The position numbers were made by a program, and so were the translations under genes. A stretch of 64,000 nucleotides of DNA from JAYPUA01 sp038133845. Lineage in GTDB: Bacteria; SAR324; NAC60-12. Under the pieces are notes generated by a model that saw only the letters and a list, made by a program, of their open reading frames with translations, was not told where the DNA came from and made no database searches. The stretch lies in NCBI GenBank assembly GCA_038133845.1, contig JAYPUA010000002.1:128778-192777 (forward strand), given 5' to 3'. Each line of letters opens with the position of its first letter. Positions within the stretch are counted from its first letter, which is position 1. Of this stretch, positions 15,048-23,182 are shown piece after piece.

Positions 15048-17708
15048 TCAGACAAACAGTGGGTTGGGTTTTTCCGTGTCGATGCCGTACTTCTTGAGGG
15101 CCTCCTTCACGGTTTTCGCAGGAACCGCTCCCTCTTCGGCCAGAGCCTTGAGAGCAGCGACGGTGACGTAGTGCCGGTTGACTTCGAAATGCTGACGCAG
15201 GGCCTTGCGGGTGTCACTGCGTCCAAAGCCGTCTGTCCCCAACACCACGTAGCGGCGCGGGACGTAGGCCCGGATTTGGTCGGCATAGAGCTTGACGTAG
15301 TCCGTGGCGGCGATGACTGGCCCTTGGGTCTTCTCCAGGCACTGCTCCACATGAGACTTGCGGGGCTTCTTGTCCGGGTGAAGCAGGTTCCAGCGCGCCG
15401 TGTCGTCTCCGTCACGCTTGAGCTCGTTGAAACTCGGGGCGCTCCACAGGTCGGCCTGCACGCCCCAATCTTCGGCGAGCAGCTCGGCAGCCGCGATGAC
15501 CTCCCGGAAGATGGTCCCGGAGCCCAATAGCTGCACCCGCAGCTTGCCGGCCTTGGCTTTGCGGAAAGAATACATCCCCTTGATGATGTTGGCCTCTTCG
15601 CCTTCCGGAAGTCCCGGATGCGGGTAGTTTTCGTTCATCGTGGTCAGGTAGTAGAACACGTTCTCCTGCTCCTGGAACATGCGCCGGAGCCCTTCGCGGA
15701 AGACTACGATCAGTTCGTAGGCAAAGGTCGGATCGTAGGAGATGCAGTTCGGGATGTTCCCGGCCAGAATGTGGCTGTGTCCATCCTCGTGCTGCAGGCC
15801 TTCTCCATTCAGGGTGGTCCGTCCGGAGGTACCTCCGATGAGGAAGCCCCGAGCCTGGATGTCTCCAGCCGCCCAGGCAAGGTCGCCAATGCGCTGGAAG
15901 CCGAACATGGAGTAGAAGATGTAGATGGGCACCATCTGGATGTTGGAGTGGCTGTATGCGGTCGCCGCAGCGATCCAGGAGGACATCGCGCCGTCCTCGT
16001 TGATCCCTTCCTGCAGGATCTGGCCTTTCTGGTCTTCGCGGTAGTACATGAGTTGATCGCGATCCACCGGCTCGTACTTCTGCCCCTCATGGGCGTAGAT
16101 CCCGATCTGACGGAACATTCCCTCCATCCCAAAGGTCCGCGCCTCATCCGGGACGATCGGAACCAGCCGAGGGCCAATCGCCTTGTCCCGCGTGAGGAGG
16201 GTCATGGCCTGAACCAAAGCCTGCGTGGTGGACATCTCCCGATCGCCGGTGTCCTTGAGCAAGCGGTCGAAGAAGGAAAGCTCCGGAGTGGGCACAGGCT
16301 CGGACTTTTCGCGACGCTGGGGCAGAGACCCGCCCAGAGCGTTGCGGCGTTCCAGCAGGTATTTGATCTCCTCGGAATCCGGACCCGGGTTGTAGAACTC
16401 CATGTTCTCCACCTGTTCATCTGACAGGGGCACCTTGAAGCGGTCCCGGAACAGCTTCAGATCGGACATCCCGATCTTCTTCTGCTGATGCGTTCCCATC
16501 TGGCCTTCACCAGAGGCTCCCATTCCGTAGCCCTTGACCGTCTTGGCCAGGATCACCGTCGGCTGCCCCTTGTGGTTCACGGCAGCCTGATAGGCCGCAT
16601 AGATCTTGTGCGGATCGTGTCCACCTCGGTTGAGGCGCCAGATGTCCTCATCGGTCATCGTGGAGACCATATTGAGCAGCTCCGGGTACTTGCCAAAGAA
16701 GTGCGCCCGGACGTAAGCGCCGTTTCGCGCCTTGAAAGCCTGGTATTCACCATCGACGGCCTCTTCCATGCGCTTGCGCAACAGGCCGTCCTTGTCCTGA
16801 GCAAGGAGCGGATCCCAGTAGGAGCCCCAGATGACCTTGAGGACGTTCCAGCCGGCTCCCCGGAATTCGGCCTCAAGCTCCTGAATGATCTTTCCGTTGC
16901 CGCGTACCGGGCCATCGAGGCGCTGCAGGTTGCAGTTGATCACAAAGACCAGGTTGTCCAGCTTCTCCCGGACCGCGAGGCCGATGGCTCCCAAAGATTC
17001 AGGCTCATCGGTCTCCCCATCTCCGAGGAAGGCCCAAACTTTCCGGTTGCTGGCATCAATCAGCCCTCGGTTGTGGAGGTACTTGAGGAAGCGGGCCTGA
17101 TAGATGGCCATGATCGGGCCCAATCCCATGGAGACTGTGGGGAACTGCCAGAAGTCCGGCATGAGCCAGGGGTGCGGGTAGGACGAGATGCCCTTGCCCT
17201 CGGACTCCTGCCGGAAGTTCAGCAGCTGCTCTTCGGTCAGGCGTCCTTCCAGGAAGGCCCGGGCGTACACTCCCGGGGCGGAGTGCCCCTGCACGTAGAT
17301 CAGATCCCCGCCATGTCCTTCGTGAGGCGCATGCCAGAAATGATTGAAACCCACGTCGTACAGAGTCGCGGCAGAGGCAAAACTGGCAATGTGTCCTCCC
17401 AGCTCTGAAGACTCCTTGTTGGCCTTGACCACCATGTTGGCTGCGTTCCAGCGGATCAGTGCTCGAAGCTTGGCCTCGATCTCCTGATTTCCCGGAGAGC
17501 GGGTCTCCAGCTCTGGAGGGATTGTGTTGATGTAGGGAGTGTTGGCGGAATAGGGAGACGGCACTCCAGCCGAGGTCGCTCGGTCGGCAAGTTGACTGAG
17601 CAGAAAGTGTGCTCGCTCCAGGCCATCGCGCTCGATGACGGCTTCAATCGCCTCAATCCACTCGCGAGTCTCTTGAGGGTCTACGTCGTGGTGTATGGTC
17701 TCGTTCAT
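15048..17708 (-). CDS. aceE: Pyruvate dehydrogenase E1, homodimeric type
   Basis: An 886-residue thiamine-diphosphate enzyme decarboxylating pyruvate; E. coli AceE is 887. Landmarks are the N-terminal ETREWIEAIEAVIERDG, the NTIPPELE region, the ThDP-binding GDGETDEPESLGAI, the long central RFLIGGTSGRTTLNGEGLQHEDGHS-type block and the C-terminal VLGTDGFGRSDTRKALR. It heads the aceE-aceF-lpdA operon, with a regulated-looking leader at 17709-17941. It is a single complete gene with no frameshift. Confidence 0.97.
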   Translation of the reverse strand: MNETIHHDVDPQETREWIEAIEAVIERDGLERAHFLLSQLADRATSAGVPSPYSANTPYINTIPPELETRSPGNQEIEAKLRALIRWNAANMVVKANKESSELGGHIASFASAATLYDVGFNHFWHAPHEGHGGDLIYVQGHSAPGVYARAFLEGRLTEEQLLNFRQESEGKGISSYPHPWLMPDFWQFPTVSMGLGPIMAIYQARFLKYLHNRGLIDASNRKVWAFLGDGETDEPESLGAIGLAVREKLDNLVFVINCNLQRLDGPVRGNGKIIQELEAEFRGAGWNVLKVIWGSYWDPLLAQDKDGLLRKRMEEAVDGEYQAFKARNGAYVRAHFFGKYPELLNMVSTMTDEDIWRLNRGGHDPHKIYAAYQAAVNHKGQPTVILAKTVKGYGMGASGEGQMGTHQQKKIGMSDLKLFRDRFKVPLSDEQVENMEFYNPGPDSEEIKYLLERRNALGGSLPQRREKSEPVPTPELSFFDRLLKDTGDREMSTTQALVQAMTLLTRDKAIGPRLVPIVPDEARTFGMEGMFRQIGIYAHEGQKYEPVDRDQLMYYREDQKGQILQEGINEDGAMSSWIAAATAYSHSNIQMVPIYIFYSMFGFQRIGDLAWAAGDIQARGFLIGGTSGRTTLNGEGLQHEDGHSHILAGNIPNCISYDPTFAYELIVVFREGLRRMFQEQENVFYYLTTMNENYPHPGLPEGEEANIIKGMYSFRKAKAGKLRVQLLGSGTIFREVIAAAELLAEDWGVQADLWSAPSFNELKRDGDDTARWNLLHPDKKPRKSHVEQCLEKTQGPVIAATDYVKLYADQIRAYVPRRYVVLGTDGFGRSDTRKALRQHFEVNRHYVTVAALKALAEEGAVPAKTVKEALKKYGIDTEKPNPLFV

Positions 17709-17749
17709 GTGTATTCAAAGAGAATCAGCGCCCAAGTCTTCGATCAAAA

Positions 17750-17764
17750 GCCTGGTTTCCAGGC
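17750..17764 (-). promoter_or_regulatory. Attenuator-like hairpin in the aceE leader
   Basis: On the minus strand GCCTGG-AAA-CCAGGC is followed at once by TTTTG, about 40 bases before the aceE start. Upstream, AGGTTT/AAACCT and extra CCTGG and GGTTTC segments could pair with parts of this hairpin and prevent it. The U-run is short, so full termination is doubtful. Confidence 0.35.
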
Positions 17765-17842
17765 GCATCTTTTTGCAAAACCCCAGGTTTTCCTTGAAAC
17801 CTGACCCATTTCAGCCAACAAGGAGGTTCAGTTTTGTTGCAA

Positions 17843-17873
17843 ATCATACGTTTTAAATAAAACGTTTTTGCAA
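17843..17873 (-). promoter_or_regulatory. Candidate aceE promoter with an operator in the spacer
   Basis: On the minus strand TTGCAA (17873-17868) and TATGAT (17848-17843) lie 19 bases apart. The spacer holds a perfect inverted repeat, ACGTTTT-AAAT-AAAACGT at 17848-17865. TTGCAAA recurs at 17837-17843 and within a palindrome TTTTGCAAAA at 17771-17780. A repressor binding the inverted repeat would block the promoter, as PdhR or FadR-type regulators do elsewhere. Which protein binds is unknown. Confidence 0.45.
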
Positions 17874-17941
17874 ACCCTGCAGAATAAGGCTTTAATTTCC
17901 GATTTAATGGGGGAAATGTCAATCAAAATGCGGCCCTCAGG

Positions 17942-19438
17942 TCAATCATCGGAGCAAACTCTCAGGCCCAGCGACCTGTCGTGTGCAGTCTCGGGATTCT
18001 TGTAGTACCGTTTTGCCGAGCGGGTGCTCTTTTTTTCAGAGGAGTAGCCTCCACCACGCACCACCCGAGAGTTTGCGCTCTCCGGACCTGTAGGGTCGCT
18101 CACCCCAGACTCATCGAGCTTGTAGGTGCTCCCGCTGTAGAAGTCGGCAGTCCACTCCCAGACGTTTCCGTGGACATCATACAGCCCCCACGGGTTGGGG
18201 CTCTTGGTTCGCACCTCCTGTGTCCGGCTACGGCTCGTGGAGTCGTACCAGGAGATCCCCGTGGTGCAGTCGTCATTCCCGCACCACCACTTGGTGGTGG
18301 TATGCGCACGGGTGGCAAACTCCCACTCCGCCTCCGTGCAGAATCGGAACGCTCGGCCGGTCTTCAGCCGCTTCCAGTCCAGATAGTCCTGGCTTTGGTT
18401 CCAGGAAATGCAGTTCATCGGGTTCAGGGTGCGGTCCCCCTGAAAGATGTTGCATTCCGGGCTCACGTCGACCAGGTCACAGGCACCTTCATCAACGCAG
18501 CCTTGGTACTCGGCAACGGTGACTTCATGATCCGAGATGAAGAAGGGCCGGGTCAAGGTGACGGGGTGTGCGGGCTCTTCGTTGGCACTGGCAGATCCGT
18601 CGGCCAGGCTGTCGTTGTCCGCTCCCATCATGAAGGTCCCTCCGCTCAGTTGAATCATGCCCTCCGAGTCTGCCGGGGCAAGCACTCCGCTCCGGATGGA
18701 GAACCGGATAAGGAGCGGAGAGACCTCGTTTCCAGAGAGGTCTTCCAACGCTTCGGAGAGCGAGGCCTGGTAGTGCGTATTTGGAGTCCAGCGTCCCGTG
18801 GCAGGCCAAAAGCTCACAGTATCGGCCTGAATACTCAAGGTTCCCGGCACCGCATCTCCGGAACTGCTGATCTGAAAGGAGTCCAAGTTCAGGAAGGCCG
18901 GGTTGAGCGGTTCGTTGAAGGTCCAACTCAGGGTGAAGTTGTCCAGCAAGTCGGTCGCGTTGTCGACAACGGAAGGCGTGGCTTGCGGAGGCGCCGAGTC
19001 TACCTGAGCCCCCACGCTGAAGGTCCACTGTGTGGGAGCCGCATCGGAGAGCGTGTAGCCTTCCGCAATGGCCGGAGCCAATCGAAACTGCTGGAGCGTG
19101 TCGGCCGAGAACGGGACGTCCGGATGGAAGATCGCATACTGGCCCCGAGTGGACCACGTGCCGCTCAGGGCGTCACCAAGCGCATCTTGCAAAAAGGTGG
19201 TGGAAAGCTGGAAGTCTGCAGGAAGAGGCTCGGAAAACTTGAGCAGCAGCACGGTGGTGCGCGCGATCTCGGTTGCCCCTTCTTCCGGATACAGCCCCTC
19301 CAGTTCTAACTCCAGAGGCACAGGGGCTTCAGGAGGCTCCTGCGGAGGCGTGGTCGAGTCCGGAGCCGACTCATCCCCGCTTCCACAGGAGACCAACTGG
19401 AAAGCGATACAGACACAGGCGATGGCGATTTGTCGCAT
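17942..19438 (-). CDS. Lipoprotein with Ig-like (Big_5) domains and an FGE-sulfatase domain
   Basis: A 498-residue exported protein. The signal peptide ends in a lipobox (LVSC, Cys18) followed by a Ser/Pro/Glu-rich tether to about residue 45. Two bacterial Ig-like domains follow (about 48-145 and 150-255), with the pattern PEEGATEIARTTVLLLKFSEPL and VPFSADTLQQ repeated in the second. The C-terminal half (about 265-498) is a formylglycine-generating-enzyme-type fold: MIQLSGGTFMMGADNDS, EVTVAEYQGCVDEGAC, NCISWNQSQDYLDW, FCTEAEWEFATRA, VHGNVWEWTADFYSG and VVRGGGYSS. Many such domains are non-enzymatic binding modules, and no sulfatase is nearby, so I do not claim FGE activity. It has many Cys pairs, fitting a periplasmic or surface location. 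Confidence 0.8.
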   Translation of the reverse strand: MRQIAIACVCIAFQLVSCGSGDESAPDSTTPPQEPPEAPVPLELELEGLYPEEGATEIARTTVLLLKFSEPLPADFQLSTTFLQDALGDALSGTWSTRGQYAIFHPDVPFSADTLQQFRLAPAIAEGYTLSDAAPTQWTFSVGAQVDSAPPQATPSVVDNATDLLDNFTLSWTFNEPLNPAFLNLDSFQISSSGDAVPGTLSIQADTVSFWPATGRWTPNTHYQASLSEALEDLSGNEVSPLLIRFSIRSGVLAPADSEGMIQLSGGTFMMGADNDSLADGSASANEEPAHPVTLTRPFFISDHEVTVAEYQGCVDEGACDLVDVSPECNIFQGDRTLNPMNCISWNQSQDYLDWKRLKTGRAFRFCTEAEWEFATRAHTTTKWWCGNDDCTTGISWYDSTSRSRTQEVRTKSPNPWGLYDVHGNVWEWTADFYSGSTYKLDESGVSDPTGPESANSRVVRGGGYSSEKKSTRSAKRYYKNPETAHDRSLGLRVCSDD

Positions 19439-19539
19439 GGGCCTCCGTTACGAGACAACGACTGCGGGCGAGTCGTCTTCAAGTGGCATCTCTTAACGGC
19501 GGGAATCTATCACGATCCATCCCAGAGGACAACACCGGA

Positions 19540-19568
19540 ATGATCCGCCAGGGCCAGCCAGATGTCAA
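19540..19568 (-). promoter_or_regulatory. Candidate promoter of the FGE-domain lipoprotein
   Basis: On the minus strand a perfect -35 TTGACA (19568-19563) is followed after 17 bases by GATCAT (19545-19540), about 100 bases before the lipoprotein start and just after the cytochrome stop. Confidence 0.45.
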
Positions 19569-19575
19569 ATACGGC

Positions 19576-20124
19576 TCAGTTGATCGGGACCTCAACCCGA
19601 TGTTCGTCAAAATCCCCATCCCGTTCCACCTCGGTGTGGCAGGCCACACAGTTTGAAGGGCTCTTCACAGACTCTCGCCCGAAGGCCTTCTCCTCTTCCA
19701 TTTCCTCGTGTTTCTTCTTCCAGAAGGAGGTCTCGGAAACCCGCAGTGGACTCTCGCTCTCCGGAATGCTGTCAAGAATGTGTACAGAGACCTTGGACGG
19801 GGTGAACTCGGCGGCATGGGTGATCAGGTAGGTCCGGATCTCTTGTGCGACCTCTGGATCCAGGTCCAGGTTCTCCCCAAAGTGCTCGCCCTGCTCCTCC
19901 AGAATGCGGCTCCAAGAGCGCTCCGGGAGCAGTCCCGGCAACAGGGCCCAGTGGCAGCTTCCACACTCTTCCTGAGTCTGTCGGTGCTGAAGCACGGCCA
20001 TCTCCTTGTCCATGAACAAGGTGGTGAAGAAGCCCTGATCGCGTTGGTAGCGGTATGGATCCTCTGCCTGAACACTCCCTGCAAGGGCCAGGAGGACCAA
20101 GGCGAGCGAGGTGGTTTCTTTCAT
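19576..20124 (-). CDS. Periplasmic diheme cytochrome c
   Basis: A 182-residue exported protein. The signal peptide is residues 1-20 (cleavage after SVQA). Two heme-c sites are visible, CGSCH at 54-58 and CVACH at 159-163. Length, spacing and the C-terminal VERDGDFDEHRVEVP fit the small diheme cytochrome c (DHC) family. Its start overlaps the stop of the MsrQ-like gene by ATGA, so the two are coupled. It probably carries electrons between that membrane heme protein and a periplasmic partner. The partner is not identified here. Confidence 0.85.
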   Translation of the reverse strand: MKETTSLALVLLALAGSVQAEDPYRYQRDQGFFTTLFMDKEMAVLQHRQTQEECGSCHWALLPGLLPERSWSRILEEQGEHFGENLDLDPEVAQEIRTYLITHAAEFTPSKVSVHILDSIPESESPLRVSETSFWKKKHEEMEEEKAFGRESVKSPSNCVACHTEVERDGDFDEHRVEVPIN

Positions 20125-20762
20125 GAGTGATGAGCCGGGATGAGGGGTTTGGAGGCATCCCGCCGCCAGAAGGGTCTCCAGTCGGGGCGATGCTGAACAA
20201 TGAAGCGGCGGACCGGAGGGATCCGGACGCTCAGCAAGAGGAGAAGCATTCCGCTATAGAAGGCCCCCTTCTCCAGCCCGTCGTCGAGCAAGAGCACGTG
20301 GACCACCGCCACAACCGCCAGAATATAAACCACTTGATGCAGACGTTTCCAGCTCCGTTTCAGGCGCTTCATCCAGCCTCGTGTTGACGTCACGGTCAGC
20401 GGTACCATCAGCAGCAAGGCGGCCCAGCCCATCCAGAGCGACGGGTCCTCCAGACTCTCCGTCCAAACCTTCACCAGGTTCCACTTCAGATCCAGTGCGT
20501 AGGTTCCCAGGTGCACCACGGAAAAGAAGAATGCATAGAGCCCCAGGGGTTTCTTGAGCGGAGGCAGGAAGTTTTTCCCGGTCAGGGTAAACATCGGCGT
20601 GACCAATAAACTGAACAGCAAGAAGTTGAAGGCCGTCTCTCCGGAGACGTGCGGCAGCTTGTCCGCATTTCCAGAAATCCAAACCCCTGCCATTTTGGCC
20701 AGATTGAGTGTAGCCAGCAGGTGAATCCACCACTCGGGACGGATGCGACGCAACGTGTTCAT
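20121..20762 (-). CDS. MsrQ/YedZ-like heme b membrane protein (ferric-reductase-like)
   Basis: A 213-residue inner-membrane protein with about six hydrophobic segments. It aligns along its length with MsrQ: the His positions in LPHVSGETA, VVHLGTYALDL, KRLHQVVYI and VVHVLLLDDG match those of E. coli MsrQ that hold heme b. MsrQ passes electrons to the periplasmic methionine sulfoxide reductase MsrP, but no msrP is present and the coupled partner is a diheme cytochrome c. I start it at ATG 20762; a TTG five codons earlier is in frame. A 6-bp hairpin (20785-20800) lies in its leader. Confidence 0.7.
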   Translation of the reverse strand: MNTLRRIRPEWWIHLLATLNLAKMAGVWISGNADKLPHVSGETAFNFLLFSLLVTPMFTLTGKNFLPPLKKPLGLYAFFFSVVHLGTYALDLKWNLVKVWTESLEDPSLWMGWAALLLMVPLTVTSTRGWMKRLKRSWKRLHQVVYILAVVAVVHVLLLDDGLEKGAFYSGMLLLLLSVRIPPVRRFIVQHRPDWRPFWRRDASKPLIPAHHS

Positions 20763-20963
20763 CAGCGCTTCTTTCAAAATTCAAGGAGTGTTTGCACTCC
20801 CTCGCCTAAATGGGAGGGCTGTTTTCTGGAGACCAGTGTAGGCGAACGAGCTTTCCTCACCCTTTCGCAAACATTACAAGATCGAAAGGTTGTGGAAACG
20901 ACTTCCGGGTTCCTCCAATCGCGCTAGACTTGCCAGAGGCAGAGCTCAAGAGAGAGAGTCGAA
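20763..20963. promoter_or_regulatory. Divergent region between the MsrQ-like gene and the response regulator
   Basis: 201 bases carry both promoters. A perfect hairpin GGAGTG-TTTG-CACTCC lies at 20785-20800 in the minus-strand leader. Nearer the plus-strand gene, ACAA-N10-TTGT at 20876-20893 is a possible response-regulator box. No clear -35/-10 pair could be chosen for either direction. Confidence 0.25.
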
Positions 20964-21635
20964 ATGAAGTTGTTGTTGTTGGAAGACGAGCAGAAGGTCG
21001 CAGACTTTGTACGCAAGGGGTTGGAAGAGGCTGGCTTCGTGGTTGAACACACCACCCGGGGCGAAGAGGCCCTCCGGCTGGCCGAAGCCGAAGAGTACGA
21101 CATCGCCGTGCTGGACGTGATGGTCCCCGGGTTGGACGGACTTTCCGTGATCCGGAAGCTTCGCGAGCAGAAGAACCGTCTCCCGGTGCTCATCCTCAGC
21201 GCCAAACACACGCTGGAGGATCGGGTCAGCGGAATTGAGTTGGGAGCTGACGATTACCTCACAAAACCGTTCTCCTTCACGGAGCTGTTGGTCCGGGTGC
21301 AGGCCTTGATCCGTCGAACTTCCCTGAACGCGGAGCCCACAACGCTGCAGTTTGCAGATTTGGAGATGAGTCTGCTCAGCCGGGAAGTCACGCGTGCCGG
21401 ACAGCCTCTGCACCTGCAACCTCGCGAGTTCAGCCTGCTGGAGTACTTCCTGCGGCATCCCGGACGGGTGCTCTCCAAGACGTTTATCCTGGAACACGTC
21501 TGGGGTTATGACTTCGACCCGCAAACCAACGTCGTCGACGTCCTCGTCTCACGTCTGCGAAGCAAGGTGGACAAGGAGTTTGAACCGAAGCTGATCCATA
21601 CGCTCCGAGGCGTGGGCTATGTCCTCAAGGCTTAG
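20964..21635 (+). CDS. OmpR-family response regulator, CusR/CopR-like
   Basis: A 223-residue DNA-binding regulator. The receiver domain (1-118) has the phospho-acceptor D51 (VLDVMVPG) and Lys101 (YLTKPF). The winged-helix domain (about 128-223) has LQPREFSLLEYFLRHPGRV and ends with LIHTLRGVGYVLKA. The sequence is closest in style to the CusR/CopR heavy-metal group, but no metal-resistance genes are nearby. Its last codons overlap the kinase start by 17 bases. AGAGAGAG precedes the ATG. Confidence 0.9.
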   Translation: MKLLLLEDEQKVADFVRKGLEEAGFVVEHTTRGEEALRLAEAEEYDIAVLDVMVPGLDGLSVIRKLREQKNRLPVLILSAKHTLEDRVSGIELGADDYLTKPFSFTELLVRVQALIRRTSLNAEPTTLQFADLEMSLLSREVTRAGQPLHLQPREFSLLEYFLRHPGRVLSKTFILEHVWGYDFDPQTNVVDVLVSRLRSKVDKEFEPKLIHTLRGVGYVLKA

Positions 21636-23073
21636 CCGACTCCGCCCCCGGAGTCTGCAGGCGCGGCTGACCCTCTTCGGCACGCTGCTCTTCTTCTCTG
21701 CAGCCCTGCTGACCATTGCGCTCTCCGGATTTCTCCTGCACCAGGAGTTCGAGTCCCGGATGAAGCAGAGCATCCTCTGGCAGCTCGACCGCTACGCCAT
21801 GCTGTACCTGCAGTCCCCTCTGGTGCTGCTGAAGGCTCTGGAGCAAGAGCACGACCAGAACCGCCTGCGGGGGACCTGGCTGCGTTGGCAGCATGCCCCC
21901 GGGATCCTTTGGGAGACGACCCCTCTGGACTGGGAGGCCGACCGCGCAACGCTGGAGTCGGTCCTCATCATCCACCTGCAGTCCGGGAGAGATTGGAGCC
22001 GCGCCTCTCGCGAGCGATACCAGTTCATCCAGCGGGACAACGAAGATCCTCACCACCCCATCCGGTTTGAGGAGGAGTTCCTGATGGCCTCCCGGGTTCT
22101 TCCGGATGGCTCCGTGCTCGCGGTTGGAGAGTCGCTGGCTCCCGTGCAGCTCTTCATCCGACTGCTTGGACGCAGGATGTTCTGGCTCTTCATTGGCATC
22201 GGGACGGTGGGGCTTCTGGTGGGGTGGTTCTTCACCCGCAAGATGACACGCCCCCTGCAGGACCTCGTGTCTACCACAGAGACCGTGGCCAGCGGGAAGC
22301 TCAGCGCTCGGGTTCCCGAGCCCGACAGCTCTGGAGAGCTGGCAGAATTGACCCGGCTGTTCAACCAGATGCTCGAACGCATTGAGCACTTGGTGAACAC
22401 GATGAACGAGTCGCTTGACAACGTGGCGCACGACCTGCGGACACCGTTGACCCGGCTCCGGAACTCTGTTGAGTCCGTCATGACCCGGGAGGCCGTTACT
22501 CCGGAAGAGCTTCGGGAGGCGCTTCTGGATGCCGCCGAGGAGACCGAGCGCATTCAGACACTTCTCACCGCATTGATGAACTTGGCTGAGGCTGGGGCCG
22601 GGACCTTGCGCCTGAACCGGAAACCGATCCAGCTGGACGAGTTGGTACGGGAGATCTGTGGCCTTTACGAGCTGCTGGCCGAGGAGAAGTCGCTCAGTCT
22701 GCGTCAGGCGCTCCCGGAGCATCCGGTGACGCTCGAGGCCGATCCCGTGAGGCTGCGCCAGGCGCTGGGGAATCTGCTCGACAACGCCATCAAGTTCACT
22801 CCGGACGGAGGAACCGTAACGCTGAGTGTGAGGACCGAGCCCTATCGGGCGATTCTGGAGGTCCAGGACAGCGGCATCGGAATTTCCGCAGAGGACCAGC
22901 CCCGGATCTTCGAGCGACTCTATCGGGCCGACAAGAGCCGCAGGACCCAAGGGCTGGGTCTCGGGCTGAGCCTCGTGCAGGCGATTGTGCAGGCACACGG
23001 TGCATCCATTCACGTGTCCAGCACCCCGCACCAGGGCAGCACCTTCCAGATTGTTTTCCCCCTTCCGAACTGA
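21619..23073 (+). CDS. Membrane sensor histidine kinase, CusS-like
   Basis: A 484-residue kinase for the regulator before it. TM1 is near 19-41 and TM2 near 178-203, flanking a periplasmic sensor of about 140 residues. A HAMP domain (about 204-257), HisKA with phospho-acceptor His271 (NVAHDLRTPLTRLRNSVE) and a HATPase domain with N box LLDNAIKF, G1 DSGIGIS and G2 GLGLGLSLVQAIV follow. The start overlaps the regulator gene. The sensed signal is unknown, as the periplasmic domain has no recognised motif. Confidence 0.9.
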   Translation: MSSRLSRLRPRSLQARLTLFGTLLFFSAALLTIALSGFLLHQEFESRMKQSILWQLDRYAMLYLQSPLVLLKALEQEHDQNRLRGTWLRWQHAPGILWETTPLDWEADRATLESVLIIHLQSGRDWSRASRERYQFIQRDNEDPHHPIRFEEEFLMASRVLPDGSVLAVGESLAPVQLFIRLLGRRMFWLFIGIGTVGLLVGWFFTRKMTRPLQDLVSTTETVASGKLSARVPEPDSSGELAELTRLFNQMLERIEHLVNTMNESLDNVAHDLRTPLTRLRNSVESVMTREAVTPEELREALLDAAEETERIQTLLTALMNLAEAGAGTLRLNRKPIQLDELVREICGLYELLAEEKSLSLRQALPEHPVTLEADPVRLRQALGNLLDNAIKFTPDGGTVTLSVRTEPYRAILEVQDSGIGISAEDQPRIFERLYRADKSRRTQGLGLGLSLVQAIVQAHGASIHVSSTPHQGSTFQIVFPLPN

Positions 23074-23090
23074 ACTTTTTCCAGTTTTGC

Positions 23091-23131
23091 TTGCATCCAC
23101 CAACCAGTTTCTCCTATAACAGTCGGTTGGT
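23091..23131 (+). promoter_or_regulatory. Candidate promoter of the binding-protein operon with flanking inverted repeat
   Basis: TTGCAT (23091-23096) and TATAAC (23115-23120) are 18 bases apart. ACCAACC (23099-23105) and GGTTGGT (23125-23131) form a 7-bp inverted repeat around the -10 element, a possible operator. The start codon follows about 60 bases on. Confidence 0.45.
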
Positions 23132-23182
23132 CGGTTACGGCGTTTCCGTTTCCTCAAATTCCCCTTATCCATAGGACTCCTC

